A DNA stretch of 64,000 nt from Geosiphon pyriformis. Lineage: Eukaryota > Glomeromycota > Glomeromycetes > Archaeosporales > Geosiphonaceae. The DNA is taken from NCBI GenBank assembly GCA_016748015.1, contig JAAOMT010000703.1, forward strand, positions 808,342 to 872,341, given 5' to 3'. Within the stretch, counting starts at the first letter, position 1. Every line of letters starts with the position of its first letter. The position numbers and the translations under genes are program-made. Shown piece after piece: positions 39,968 to 52,890 of the stretch. The notes beneath the pieces are model-generated. The model had not been told where the DNA came from, searched no databases, and saw nothing but the letters and a program-made list of their open reading frames with translations.

Positions 39968-42900
39968 ATTGATCTGGTTTGGAAAATTGCAACATGCAAT
40001 GTTTGTGGTATTAATGTCTCTGCCAAGCAGAATGATATTGTTTGTTGACATGTAGATTCTGGAAATATGGTTTTTATTATTATGGAGACAAAGTTGAGGT
40101 TCAATGTTAGGCCTTGGATTATGAACAAGTTTGATGGTATAAGAATATTTTCTTCTGGTTTGAACAAAAAATTTCTTGGTGCTGGAGTGGCAATTATTAT
40201 GAACAACTTTCTTGCACATCATGTTTTTAAGATTAAAGAGATTCCTAGTTATCTTATTTCTGTTCAGCTTCTTTTCAAGGGCAAGTTGTCAGTGGTAATT
40301 TTGGGCCTATACACAAGTGCTTTTGCTGAAACCAAATTTGGCCAAGCTTGCAAAATCAACTTTATTATTGTCAAGGCTGCTAATTCCTTCACATTTGTGG
40401 TTTTGGGTGGTGATTTCAATAAGAATAGATCTAAGAAGAGTGCTAGTTTTAAGTTTTGCTTAGATTTGGGATTGGTCAACTTCTTTAGCAAACACTTTCT
40501 GGTCAAAGCTTCTACTTGGGGCAATTTCTGAAGTGCCATAAAGGTTATTAACTACATTTTTGTGAGCAAGAGTTTGTTGTTTGTATTGGCTGGTCATGAA
40601 GTTACTTCTGTCTCTGACTTCTTTAACACTAATCATAATGCTGTTTTGGTTTTAGTTGGTTTGAGTGGTCTCTTAGATGTCTGGCTCAATAGTAAGTGTA
40701 AGCAGGCCAATAAAAATAAGTGGAAATTCAAAATTAAGGATGCAAATGCTAATAAGTGAATACACTTTAGGAAACATTCATTAAATAAGTTCTTAGAATA
40801 TATAGATATGTTCAATAATACAAAGGATACTAAAAATTTGGATGCTATATAGAAGATTCTTAAGAAAATGGTTATAAACTTAACTAATAGTGTGTTTTCT
40901 AGACACTGGTTTAGTGAGTTTGATTGTTAAAAAAATAAGCTGTTTTCTAAATTCTTTAAGCTGGAATTGTTGGTGGCCAAGTTGGTGAAGTGTTTAAGCT
41001 CAGATTAGAAATCAGAAGCTGCTTATCTTTTTAAGGTGTGGTCCACTCTTGATAGTAAGAGGGCCTTCAAAGCTTGCACAATGTTTGATAATAGTAAAAG
41101 CAGAAAGAGCATTCTTCAACACCTATCAAGAGTCAAAAAATTGTACAAAAAGTCCAAATACTATGAGTCTAGAGTGGCCAGAAACATTTCAATCAGAAAG
41201 ACAATAAACAAGTGCATAGAAACCTTTAGCTTCAATAAAAGACATATAATTAAAAGTGTTTTGGAATGGCCATTTAGGAAAGTAGTGCTGGATCATCTAA
41301 TTGTGAATAATGAGTTAATTTTGGAACCCAGAAAAGTTATGTCTGCTGTTGATAGTATCATGGAAGGATGGACAAGAAAACAGATTGCTCCTATTTCTAT
41401 GTTTGTTCATTGGTCTAATCAATATGCTCCCTTAGACTATATTAGTAATACTGCATTCTCAAATGTTATGGATGTGATTGAATTGGCTGAGTTTCTCTTG
41501 GTGGTCAAAAAACTGTCTGATGGGAAAGCTGCTGGTATTTTTGGTATTCCTAATGAGCTTTGGAAGCATGAAGATACTCAGATTCTAGGTGGTTTGTTGA
41601 ATATTCTCAATGTGTGTTTGGAGTTGGGTGCAGTTTCTCTATAGTAGAAGCAAGCCTAGATTTCTATAATACCAAAGCCATATGACTGGAAGGGGACACT
41701 TATCAATACCAGACCTATAGTTTTAGTTGAAACAGCCAAGAAAATACTGTCAAAAGTTCTTTCTGACAGAATATCTCTGGCATGCAGTAAATTTAATGTT
41801 TTTTATGATGATAATTTCTCAGTTTTGAAGGGTACATTTACTCAAACTCTGATTTTTACCATTGGTTCTATCATTAAGAATGCATTTGAAAAGAGCAAAG
41901 AACTGTGGCTGGTATTTTAAGATATGTGAAAAGTTTATGACTCAGTTGGATAGTTTCATTTGTAAAACAGTTTAGTTAAGATCAAGATATGCCCCCATTT
42001 TATTGAATTTTTTGGAAACATACACAATGGTCGGACCAATTGGATAATGACAGACTTTGAACTTATTGATGGATATACTGTTTATGATGGGTTAGATCAA
42101 GGGGAAGTTTTCTTGCCACTACTGTGAAGAATCTTCTATGATCCTCTGCTTTGTGAGGTCAAAAAGCATAAAAAATTGTATGGATATAGGTTAAATTTAA
42201 AATTTTTTACTAGGACTAGTAGAGCTGACCTTAAGGGTGGCAAAACTTCTTTTTTTGCAGCTGGTGCCTTTGTAGATAATACTATTTGGATTGGGAACTG
42301 TCTGGTGACTACACAATACATTTTGAACATTGCGAGTAAATTTTTTTTGATCAATAACATTGCTATTAACACAAACAAAATGATTACTATTCTTATTAAT
42401 CAAGAGGCCAGAGGTGTTTCATTGTTTATTAGTGGTTCTGAAATTTCTATTGCCAAAAAAGGTGAGTCCTACTGATATTTAGGGATTTTTTTTTCTATAG
42501 ATGGCCTGTCTAAGCCGAGTTTGGCCAAAGTTTATTCAGATATCAGGTTTTTTTCAAATGTGGTTTTAAGAAAAGTCATCACTAAGAAACAGTTTCTATA
42601 TTTGGTTTCTGCTGTTTTGCAGCTCATAATTGGTTATAGATTGCAGTTCAGCTGTGTTTCCAAGGGTGTATGTAAAAAGTGGGACAAAATATTGAAGAAA
42701 GGTTTAAAGCTTAAGGCCAATCTGCCCAAGGATTTTTCAAATAAAGCTTTGTATTATCTAGAGCTATATGGTTTAAAAACTTTTGAGCAAGTACTGACTG
42801 AAAATCTGCTGGCTGGCCTGATTAAGTTTGCTAATGCTGACAGAATCCTCAGTGAATTATTCAAACACAGAGCCATGGAGTTGCAGACCATTGGCTGGAT

Positions 42901-44649
42901 GTCCCGGCACTTTCTTAAATTTTCAAGTAAGTTGCTAGTTGATTCCACAAATTGCTTTTTGGCTGACACAACATGTGCTCTTAAATTGTGCAACCTATCA
43001 TTGGACAGTAATCTGCTTAATGTTTTTCAGGCCAGAAATAATATTGCAGTTTTGGATGTGCTTGGTTTTAAGTCTTATTTGGGCATAGTGAAGTCTCTTA
43101 AAAGATATGATGTAGTGTTCATGAACCAGCTTTTGGACCACCACAGCAAGTGTTTTATGTGGAACACGTTTTGCAGATAGAAGAAGCTGGATCCTAGAGA
43201 CCCAGTTCCTGTCTGGTTTGCTTTTTTGGTCAAATTTATCATTGAAGATGGCTTGTTGAATGGTGTGCTGTTGTCTCCTCATTCCATTCCCACTGATTTT
43301 TCTTGTAACTTTGGTTATGTTGGTAAGCATCTGCTGAATTCCAGGTTGGGCTTTATTACTGTCTACACAAATAGTTCCATTAAAAATTTGGGTTTAGTGC
43401 AAGCTTATGGTGGTGCTGCTACCTATTTTCTGGATGTAGACACTAGTGTTGGAATTAAAATAAATGGGTTGCTGTCATCAACTCTAGTGGAACTGCAGAC
43501 TATTGCACTTGCTTTGGAGTGTGTGCCTGTTTCTTAATCTGTTGACTTGTATACAGACAGCCAAGCTTCACTGGACTTATGCAAATCTGCTGGTAATATG
43601 GCTGGTTCTGACTTTTGCGACAAATGCTGGATCAAAAAGGAACATATTTGCTGTGTTATTTCCAAAAAAATTTGTCAATTAAGTGAATTAAAATCAAAGA
43701 CCATTCTGATGTTATTAGAAATGAACGTGCCAATTTTTATGTTGATGCAGCTGTCACCTCTGAGTTCTTTTTGTCTCTTGTAGTACCTTATCACTTTCTC
43801 AATGTTAAAGACAGATTTGTTTTCAGAAATGCTTGTCATGTTGCCAAGAAATTATTCAATACTGTTTACTCTGTTGGTTAAGAGACCAGATGTGTTGGTA
43901 GTGTTATTAGTGTGGGTCTTAGTGACCATTTTGATAAAGCCAGAACTTTTTGTGTTTGGCATCCTAATGGCAGGATCAGATCTGGTTACACTAGTGCTGT
44001 ATCAGCGGCATTTTGGTCATACTTCATGAAAGTGCTCTATTATTGCTTACCAATGGCCAAAAAAAAAATGTATAATCTGAATTATCCAAATATTACCTGC
44101 ATTTGGTGTGATTTAATGGAAGACTTTGATCACGTTTTTTCTTGTAGTTTTGATATCAATGTTTGGAATATCTTATTGTTTAATGCTATTTTGGAGTGAA
44201 ATATATTGCTAAGTGCTTTTACCAATGGAAATGCAATCGCTAATTCACTGAATAAGACTGCTTCTTCCATAGATTTGTTTATGGCACTGGTTAAAGATTT
44301 TGTGCTAAAAAGTTGGGTGGTTGATATGTTGGGCTGTTTGGGTGCTAACTCTGGTGGGGGTGCATTGGTTGTCAATTTCATTTGTTGTTTTGTTGAGAGC
44401 TATAGGTTTGCCATTTGGCTGCCAATGACTAAGTTGAAAGCTTATTATGAAAAATATAATCTCCTGCCATGTAATGGTTCTTCTATTCCTTCAGTGTCTG
44501 GTTTGTCTTCTTTGTGGTTTGCTGGGACAATCTGGAATTTTGGTTTCAGACCAAGTAGCTATGTGTGTTTTGGGTTGTATTTATGTTTAATCAGATCAGA
44601 TTTTGGTTTTCTGTGTGATGTCCCTGTGGTAAAAAATTTAGGTGTGTAG
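39968..44649 (+). pseudogene. LINE ORF2: APE endonuclease, reverse transcriptase, RNase H, zinc finger
   Basis: The endonuclease (about 39968-40760) shows KIATCNVCGIN, METKL, GGDFNKNR and the SDFFNTNHN end motif, where SDH would be expected. RT (about 41450-42470) shows SDGKAAGIFGIPNE, KGTFTQTLIF and the catalytic box region FVDNTIWIG, where the second Asp is Asn. RNase H (about 43340-43600) shows FITVYTNSSIKN, STLVELQTIALALE and DLYTDSQASLDL; the first Asp is again Asn. A zinc-finger block CIWCDLMEDFDHVFSC is at about 44095-44145. The tail ends ...VKNLGV at 44649. Many stops in all domains show that the copy is inactive, although open frames of 150-220 residues remain. Confidence 0.78.
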
Positions 44650-44790
44650 TGCTGCCTTGATTGGCCTGAGTGGCTGGTCATGTGTAGAAAAGACATAAGC
44701 CATGCTTAATTTAGATTATGTTGATCTATGTATTTAGGTAGTAGTTGGGCTGCATTTATAAAACTTCTAATAAAAAATAAAAAAAAAAGT
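44650..44790 (+). other. LINE 3' untranslated segment and A-rich tail
   Basis: Contains the 3' signature TTGGCCTGAGTGGCTGGTCA that recurs in the young copy (about 46360) and, eroded, near 26780. It ends with an A-rich tail of the AAAAAATAAAA type at about 44770-44790. Confidence 0.65.
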
Positions 44791-45691
44791 TGTAATAATA
44801 ATAAATTTTGTTAATATAAATAATTTTTTAAATTATTTGTTTTATTATAAGTTTGTAAACTTATATGTTTTAAATTAAAAACATTATAATTTGTTTTTAT
44901 TTTTTGTCAAACTGAGTATTAATTTATTGAATTGTTTTTTAAATAATATAATTAATATTTAATATTATCTTAATTAATATTGTATTTTTTGGTTTTGCTT
45001 TAAATATAGTTGTGTTAAATATTTTAAATAACTTTAAGTTTTTTAACTTGGTTAAATACTTAAAAAAAATGGGTTTTATGTATTTTAATTAATTAAAAAA
45101 TAAAAAAAGTATTATAATAAGTTAAAGTATTTTTAAATATTAAAAATATATAAATTTTTAAAACCCAATTTTTAATTAATATAAAATTTGTGTTGTTTAT
45201 TTGAATTTTATTAATATTATATTTTTTAATTTAAATTATATTAATATATTGAATTTTTTGGTTATAAAAATTAATATATTATATTTTAGATTATAATTAT
45301 ATAATAATAATAAGATTGTTATTTTTATTAATAAATTGGTTAAAAATGTAAATTTTTTTTTGATAATTAATAGTATAATTTAAGATATTATATTGTTAAT
45401 ATTTACTAAGCTTATAATTATAATATTAATATTAAAATATACTTTTAATAATATAAAGTATATTATTAATATAAATAGTCAAGTAGCTATTTTAATATAT
45501 AAATTTAAATTAAAATATAACAAATTTGATTTTTATAATAAGTATTAAATTAAATAACATAAAATTGTTAAAGTTATTAAAAATAAAAATTTGCACATAA
45601 AATTAAAGATTATTTTAATGTTTTAAACAATAAAAAAATTTTAAATATTATTTTCTTTATAATAACTAATAAAGTTTCAATAAAAAAAGAT
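44791..45691. other. AT-rich spacer between two LINE copies
   Basis: About 900 bp of nearly pure A/T without open frames or recognised repeats. Confidence 0.5.
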
Positions 45692-46490
45692 GGTTTTACC
45701 AGCATGTGCACGGCGGGATGTCGTACTTACTTTATGAAGGCTCTCCATCATTGGCTTTCTGTTGCTGTGCGCAAGCGTTTATATGATAGGAGTTACCCCA
45801 GTGTGGTCTGTCTGTTATGTGGTGATGTTGAGACCTCGGATCATGTCTTTTCGTGTCCTCAGGATGCTGTTGGCCATGCTCGTTTGTTGGGCGCACATGC
45901 TTCAACTTGGAAAGCTCTTTCTGGCCTTTCTCGCTCTTCTTCATGTGTCTTACAGGCCTTAGCTTCTTGTGTTTTTGAAGTTGGAGTGGGTGTTGCTCTG
46001 TGTAAGGGTTTTGTTTTCGATGAATGGTTTCGTGAGTCTATCTCGGTCTTTAAAAATTCTAGAGAGGGTGCTAAGAAGATTGTGAGCTTTGTGCGTAAGT
46101 TTTGTTTAGCATTTCAGGATGATGTTTGGTTGGCTCGGGCCAGACACCGAGTGTTTATGGAGAAGCATGGTTTGATTTCACGTGATGGCTCCACTCCTAC
46201 TTCGGTTTCTGGTTTGCCTAAGGTGTTTTTGGCTGGTGTGATCAAATTGCTGGGGGTGGCTGAGGCATTTGGTGTTGGTTTTGGGTTTCATAAGTTTTGT
46301 CTATTTTTTTCAGATATTGGGGATTCGGTTTCTGTGCATATAAGTATATAGTGTAGTCCTGACTGGCCCGAGTGGCTGGTCACGTGTAAAAAGCACATGA
46401 TTCGCACCTAGTTTAGATTATTTGTATAATGTATAGCACTAGGTTGCGTTTGGACCTCACTCGTTAAAATAAAAAAAATAAAAAAAATAA
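45692..46490 (+). mobile_element. Young, 5'-truncated LINE copy
   Basis: It begins abruptly inside ORF2 with GC-richer sequence, holds an uninterrupted 215-codon frame, the 3' signature (here CTGGCCCGAGTGGCTGGTCA) and a tail of repeated T-plus-A7 blocks. The 13-base string AATAAAAAAAGAT occurs directly before the element (about 45679-45691) and again at its 3' end (about 46485-46497), fitting a target-site duplication, though it merges with the A-rich tail. Confidence 0.75.
45704..46351 (+). pseudogene. C-terminal fragment of LINE ORF2 (zinc finger and tail)
   Basis: 215 codons open to TAG at 46349-46351. It contains CLLCGDVETSDHVFSC, equivalent to CIWCDLMEDFDHVFSC in the old copy, then DEWFRESISVFKNSREGAKK and VFMEKHGLISRDGSTPTSVSGLPK. 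The first ATG is probably not a natural start; it is a piece of a larger polyprotein left by 5' truncation. The codons keep Trp, Arg and Gln where the old copies show stops, which makes this the best reference for the family in the window. Confidence 0.75.
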
Positions 46491-46636
46491 AAAAAGATTT
46501 TTTTATTGTTAAAACAATTAAACAGAATGTTTTGGCTATGTTTTTTTTAAGTATTAGTAGTAAAAAACTGTTATTAACAGTTTTTAAAATATTTTTTTAT
46601 TTTTAATTAGTAATATTACTTATAAAAAAAAGCTAC

Positions 46637-47583
46637 TGTTACAAATAATTATTTAAGGTGTTGATACAAATAACAAACTCATAACTTAATGTTTAATAGC
46701 TAATATGGTTGGTAATATTTAAAGATTTTTGTAATCTGAAGGTTTTGATATTCTGAAGATTTGGTATTCTGAAGGTTTTGGTGTAAGTTTTTTGTATAAT
46801 AAACAGAGATTTAAGTGTTGTTTAGCAGTCTTTCGGAATCACAATTTTATCCAATTTTTGTCTTCAGTATAATAGCCAGTTTAGTTTAGCAGTTATGCCC
46901 TTTTAGTAAGCTATTTATAAATTTTTTAAACTTTATACTCTTTCTTTAAGATCTTTTACCAAGCTATTCTTGATGTCAATTAATTCATGCTTAATTTTTC
47001 AAATCAATTAATAAACAACAAACAACAAAGAAAATAAATAAAAATAAATAAAATAAAGAAATAAGCCAAGACAAAAAAAAGTTAGTATCTTATTAATAGC
47101 TGTGATTAAAAGCTATTGGTCTAGTGTAGTTAAGTATTACCAATTATTAACATGAATTGTTAATAATAAAAAAATGGATTGTAATATTTAATAAATATTT
47201 TATTGATATTTGATGTTTTTACTTCAAGTTATAGAATATTATTATATAAAAAGATAATTATGGAATTGAAGCTGGAGTTCTAAACTAAAGATTCTGTCTT
47301 TTCTGTTTTTAATGCTATTACTATATATACATAAATTTCATTGTATGAAATTTTTTGAATTCTTCAATTTTTTAGCCAAGAATTCTGGAATTCCTGAAAT
47401 TCTGTAATTTCTTAAGAGGAATTCTAAAATTCTGGAATTTTGTGATTCCTCATACAGGAATTCTGTAATTCTGAAATCTTGCAATTTCTCTAGAAAGAAT
47501 TTTGGAATTTCACTTTTTACTACATCTATTCTGATTGGCTAATTTATGTACTAATATATAATTCCTATATTCTATAAATAACA
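46637..47583 (-). repeat. Inverted solo LTR of the Gypsy family
   Basis: The reverse complement of this segment follows the Gypsy LTR: it begins TGTTATTTATAGAATATAGGAA (antisense of about 47583-47562), has the GGAATTCC-type array (about 47350-47515), a TATATATA box near 47325 and the leader with AATCTCTGTTTATTATACAAA. It is more eroded than the two LTRs of the nested element. The flanking 5-mers do not match. Confidence 0.7.
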
Positions 47584-47849
47584 ATACAAAAAAAAATAAA
47601 GAAAACAAATAATAAGAATAAGCCAATAAAAAACAGTACTCAATATATAAACATATTTTCAAGAATATGTATATTTACAAAAAATAAACACATTGTTAAA
47701 AAATTATGACATATTTTTAAAAAATCATGCCATATTGTTTAAAAATAAGCACAGTTTTAAAAAGTAATATAAAAAAGAGTAGAAATATGTAGAATCTTGT
47801 ATAATAGAAATTAGATATATATAGCAGTATTTTGAGATCTAAAGACTTG

Positions 47850-48560
47850 GATTAAGTTTTTTGTATAATAAACAGAAATTCAATTGTTTTGTCTTTAGTA
47901 AAATTTTTTTAGCATAGTAATTGGTTTAATATAATAGTTATGTTCTTTTAATAAGCTATTTTTTAAGTTTTATTCTTGTTTTATAAATCTTTTATCAGAC
48001 TATTTTTGATGTCAAATTTCAATGCTTAATCTTTGTTTAATTAATTAATAAACACAATAGCAAAATAAAATAATAATAAATAAAGTTAAAAAATTAATAT
48101 CTTATTAATAGTCATAATTATGAACTATTATTTTAATATAATTAAGTATTGAGTATTATTAGCATAAATTGCTGATATAATAAAATATTAGTAAATAACT
48201 TAATTAAGCAATAACAATAACATAAATTAAGTAATAATTGATAATTTTATTAATAAATAGATAATTTTATTTTAAATAAAAATAAATTAACTTTTAAAAA
48301 AAATAAAAAAAAGATTAAGTTTTTAATTTTTTTTTTTTAATTTTATTACTATATATACATATTTTTATTATATAAAATTTTTTGAAATTCTGTAATTCTA
48401 TAATTTTTATTAAAAATATTATTAAAATTTTAAAATTCTAGTTAAAAAAAATTCTAATTTTTTTTACTATGTCTATTTCTTTTTTTAGAATTACATTAAT
48501 AATTTTGGTCTGTAATTTTTTAAACAGAGTATTAATGATTTTTTTTATTAATTAATTATT
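47850..48560 (-). repeat. Second inverted, strongly degraded Gypsy LTR
   Basis: It shows the same landmarks in reverse order: the TTTTTTGTATAATAAACAGAAATT block near 47855, AATTCTGTAATTCTATAAT motifs near 48390 and TACTATATATACATAT near 48345. It lies at the 3' end of the eroded inverted Gypsy interior that follows, so it is probably that element's 3' LTR. Ends are approximate. Confidence 0.55.
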
Positions 48561-51500
48561 ATTGTGTTTATTACTAAATATAACAGTATTTCCAAATAGT
48601 TTTAAAATTTTGTTTGTAATTAGTAAATTGCTTTTGCATATGTAGTTAAATTGTTTTTTTCCACAAATTGTTTTATTTATTATAATATGATTGGATTGAA
48701 TATTTGCTTGGTTTTATTTGTATACAAATTCTGAATATTTAATTGTTTTTTCAAATAGTAATAATAAAAGTTTTTAGAAAATTGTTGTATTTATTGATTC
48801 TAATTTTTTTGATTATTTTTTAGTATCATAAAATTATTATTTGATTTTTTAATATTGTTTTTACTTTTTTTATTATTTTATTTACTATATTTTTAGATAA
48901 TAGATATATTTGATATTGTGAATTGTTTTAGAGTTTCTGTTTTTTTTCTGTGTTTTTGTATTGGATAGTTTATTTATTAATTGTAATTTTCATATCTAAC
49001 TTTTAATATTTTATAAATTAAAACAATAATTGTATTATAGAATAAATATTGTTAATAATTTCTATCTTTTAATCTTTTTTTTTGTTATATATGCTAAGTT
49101 TTTATATAGTACTAGTTAATTTGATTTATGTGTTTATTTTAATAATTATAATTGATTTCAAATCTTGTAAAATTTTATTTGGCTTAATTAATGTTTTTTG
49201 TACTTCTAATTATGAAATATTATTAATAAATAATAATATTTGGTTGTAATATAGCTTAAGTTAATTATTATATACTGTTTTGACTAAAATTTTATTGTTT
49301 TATCTTAGTTTATAAATTTTATTTTTTAGAATTTTTTTAATATAAAATAGACTATTTTATTTGAAATCCAACTTTTTACTTTATTGTTTTTCTGTTTTAG
49401 TATAATATAAAAATATTTTGTTTTTAATCTTGAATTTAATTAGTTTATTTAGTAATTAATTATTATGTTGTTTTTTTTGTTTTTTTTGTAATTTTTAAAT
49501 ATTATTAACTGTTTTTCTTTATTTATTTTCTAGTGTCTTTATTAAATTATATGTTTTTTATAACAATATTACTTAATAGTTAGCTTTTGTTATTGATTTG
49601 ATTAAATATATCTGAATATTTATCTTAATTAGTAGTGTTGCTATTTTATTATAGACTAATTTAAATAGTATTATTTAAGTTATATTTTGCTTTATTGTTC
49701 AATAAGTAAATAGTACTGAGAATATAAACAAATTTTATTCATCTTAATTTTTTTGGATGATTTTAATTATTGTTTTACATAATATTCTGTTAAACTTTTT
49801 GATTAAGTCATTTATTTGTAAATAATATAATAATAAAAATAGTCTTTTTATTCCAAATTTTTGATTTAATTCTGTTAAGATTCTATTTACAAAGTGAGTT
49901 TTTTAGTCTAATAATAGTTTTTTTAAATATTTATAACAACAAATCAGTTTATAATACACAAATTCTACTATCATTTTTGCATTGGTTTTTTGAATGGCTT
50001 TAGCTTCTAGCTATTTAATAAAATAATTTATTGCTATTATTATATATTTATTGTTTTTGTTAATAATTATTAGTAGTTCTACTAAGTTAATTTCAATTTA
50101 ATTAAATAATTGTCTTATATTAATTAGTCTTAGTAATTTACTAAGTTTTGTTCTTTTTCTTTTTAATAAGCATTACAATTTTAAATATATTAATAATATT
50201 TAAGTATATTAATGACTAATAATATTGTTTTTTGGTTTTTTTAATTGTGGTTTTTTTTATAAAAATATTTTGCTGTTGGATCTAAATATATATTAAATAG
50301 TATTGTTTTTTTTTGGTTCTATAACTATTCTAAGTAGTTGGTTTGGCTTTTTTTTGTTTTTTCAATATAGTATATTTTAATAAAATATTTTAATTGTTAT
50401 TTTATATTATTTTGTTTATTCTAAGATAATTTTTTTTAAATTGTTAAATATTAATATAATATTAAAGTTGTTGGTATTTTTGTATATTTATTTTTTTAAC
50501 TTATTTTTGGTATTGAAATATTTTTAGATTTGTTTTATTCTGAATAAATTATTAATATTAATATTAATATTTTTTTTTATAGTGTACTATATAATTAAAC
50601 AATAATAATTTTATTTTCTATCTTATATAATAATTGTTTTCAAATTTTTGTTTCTGAATTAATTTTAATTTTTTGTGGTCTGTGTATATAGCAAACTTTT
50701 AACTTAAATATTTTTTCTATTTTATCACAATTTAATAAATAGTTAAATATTTTAATACTAGAATGCTATAATTTTTTTTATTGAATTTAAACTTTGGTTT
50801 ATATATACTACTGAATATTTTTATTTATTATAACAATACAATTCTTAATGTTTGTTCAAATATATTAGTTGTGATAATAAATAATTTGTCATGGTCTGAA
50901 TAGATTAATATTAAAACTTGAATTGGTTTTTTTTTTAGCATATTAAAAACTTCTTGTTGTTTTTTTGTTTAATTATATATGATATTTTTTGCTTAAAACT
51001 AATAAAATGGCTGTGCTATTTTTGAAAAATATTAAATAAAGTGGCAGTAGTATTTAGTAAATTCCAAAAATATCTTTAGTTCTATTAAGTTTATTGGTAT
51101 TAAACAGTTTTTAATTTGTTTGATTTTGTTTGAATCTGTTTTAATTTTATCTTGCTTATAACATATTTCAAAAACTTAAGTTTTGTTTTTTCAAAAAAGT
51201 ATTTAATAATATTTAATTTTAATTTAGCTTTTTTTAATCTTTAAAACACTTATTAAAGATAGTAAAGATAATTGTTAAATGTTTTTGAAAATATATTAGT
51301 GTTATTTAAATATATTATTATTGATTTTTATAATAAACAATTTTCATTAATTATTAAAAAAAATTGGTATATTAGTTAAGCCAAAAGACATAATATTAAA
51401 TTTAAAGTTTTTTTTTTGTAATAAATACTGTCTTTTTTTTGTAAGCTAGATTTATGGCTATTTGTCAATAATTACTATCCAAGTTCATATTAAAAACTAT

Positions 51501-52890
51501 TTTTTTTATTAAATACATTAAACAATTTTTAAATACATAAAGTTAAATAGTTATTATTCTAAATAATATTGTTAAGCTTTTTGTAATCTACACAAAACTG
51601 GATTTTTCAATTTTTTTTAATTAGTACTACTAATAATAACTATGAGCTTATAAATAGTTAAATTAGACTATTTTTTAACATTTAATTGATTTTTTGACAA
51701 ATAATTTTATGGTTAGTAGATAGTATTTAATATGTTTTCTGTTTAATTAGTATTGTATCTTTTATTTTTATTTGATGCTAGATAATATTAATTTTTTCAA
51801 ATTTATTTTTATTTGTAAAGTTAATAAGTAATAGTTTAATCTGTATATATTAAAGTAAGTTCAATTTATTTGCTTTAATTGTTTTATTTATAGTAAATAA
51901 TATTTTTGTCTTTTATAAATAACTTACAATATAATATTTATGTATTTACAAAGTTGTAAAAAGTCTGAAACAATAATTGATAATTAATTTTTAAATATAG
52001 TATTTATGTATTTAATAATTGTTTTAACTAGTAATTCTATAAGATTTCTTATTGTATTGTAAATTAGAATTCTAATATATTTGTAGTTTTTAGTTAGTAA
52101 AAACAGATTAGTAATATTAATTTTTTCAGATTTATAAATAATTAATTTTATTTCAAAAATTTGTAATTAATTTTTAATTTTTTTGGCTATTTTTATTATA
52201 TATTAATTATATAGTAAAATAAAAATTAATTGACTAATAAAAATAATTTTTTTCTGATTAATTGTTTTTTTTCTATTATATTTACTAATATATTATTTTT
52301 TTTAATTAATTTGAACTTATTAATTTTTTTTATTGTTATTCTTAACTTTTTTTGTTTCTACTAATATTAATCAAGCTATTTTAATTAAAAATAGAAATAT
52401 TATCTGTGCTATCTTTTTATTTAGCTTAATAATATATGTTTTTTTTTTTTTATTTAATAGTATTGCAATAATATTTTTTATATATTTTGTATTAATTATT
52501 TTTTTTTTGATATTGATTTTTTTTTTGCTAAGTAAAATTTAAATATTAATTAAACTATTATTGTTGTTATATTATTTTTAAATTTATACAAGTACATAAG
52601 TTGAGTTTTAATATAATAATATTTTTTCTTAAGTATTTGAAATCAAAATCTGTATTTGTATTATGTGCATATTTTAATATAATACTTTTATTACTATTGC
52701 TAAATTACTTAAGTTTTTGTTTTACTAAAAGATCTAAAAGTATAATATATTATTTGAAGTTTAAATTAGCATTTAATTAATTGCTATTATTGATAAAGTT
52801 GGAACTATTGTTGTCATTATTATTAAAGTTTAAATCAAAATTGATTTTCAATTCTGATTTTTATGTTTATTTTTTGTAGAGTTTCAATAT
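48560..52890 (-). mobile_element. Inverted, deeply eroded Gypsy interior (integrase to dUTPase leader)
   Basis: Short matches in reverse orientation run in the order expected for the family. Around 50275 the antisense of an integrase zinc-finger stretch is recognisable (the TTTGCTGTTGGAT equivalent of NPTAGH). Near 50670 is the RNase H YTDHK-type stretch. Near 51560-51600 the RT block reads KIQFCVDYKKLN. Near 52830-52860 the dUTPase leader region is seen. No open frame survives; composition is about as AT-rich as the surrounding DNA. Left and right limits are approximate, and gag and the 5' LTR are not recognised. The small open frame at 52333-52542 is a by-product. Confidence 0.6.

Larger units (their letters stand above)
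27860..44790 (+). mobile_element. LINE (non-LTR retrotransposon) split by a nested Gypsy element
   Basis: The element has ORF1, an APE-type endonuclease, reverse transcriptase, RNase H, a Cys/His zinc-finger block, a 3' untranslated segment and an A-rich tail. Its ORF1 begins near 27941 and is cut at about 28290, where a Ty3/Gypsy LTR begins. ORF1 resumes right after the other LTR at about 38454. Without the insert it is about 6.8 kb. The reading frames carry many TGA, TAG and TAA codons and are not functional. Both outer boundaries are approximate; no convincing target-site duplication was seen. Confidence 0.8.

Noticed and set aside
52333-52542. Hydrophobic 69-codon frame as a membrane protein
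   Set aside because: It lies in the AT-rich eroded inverted Gypsy copy; Phe/Ile/Leu richness follows from composition.
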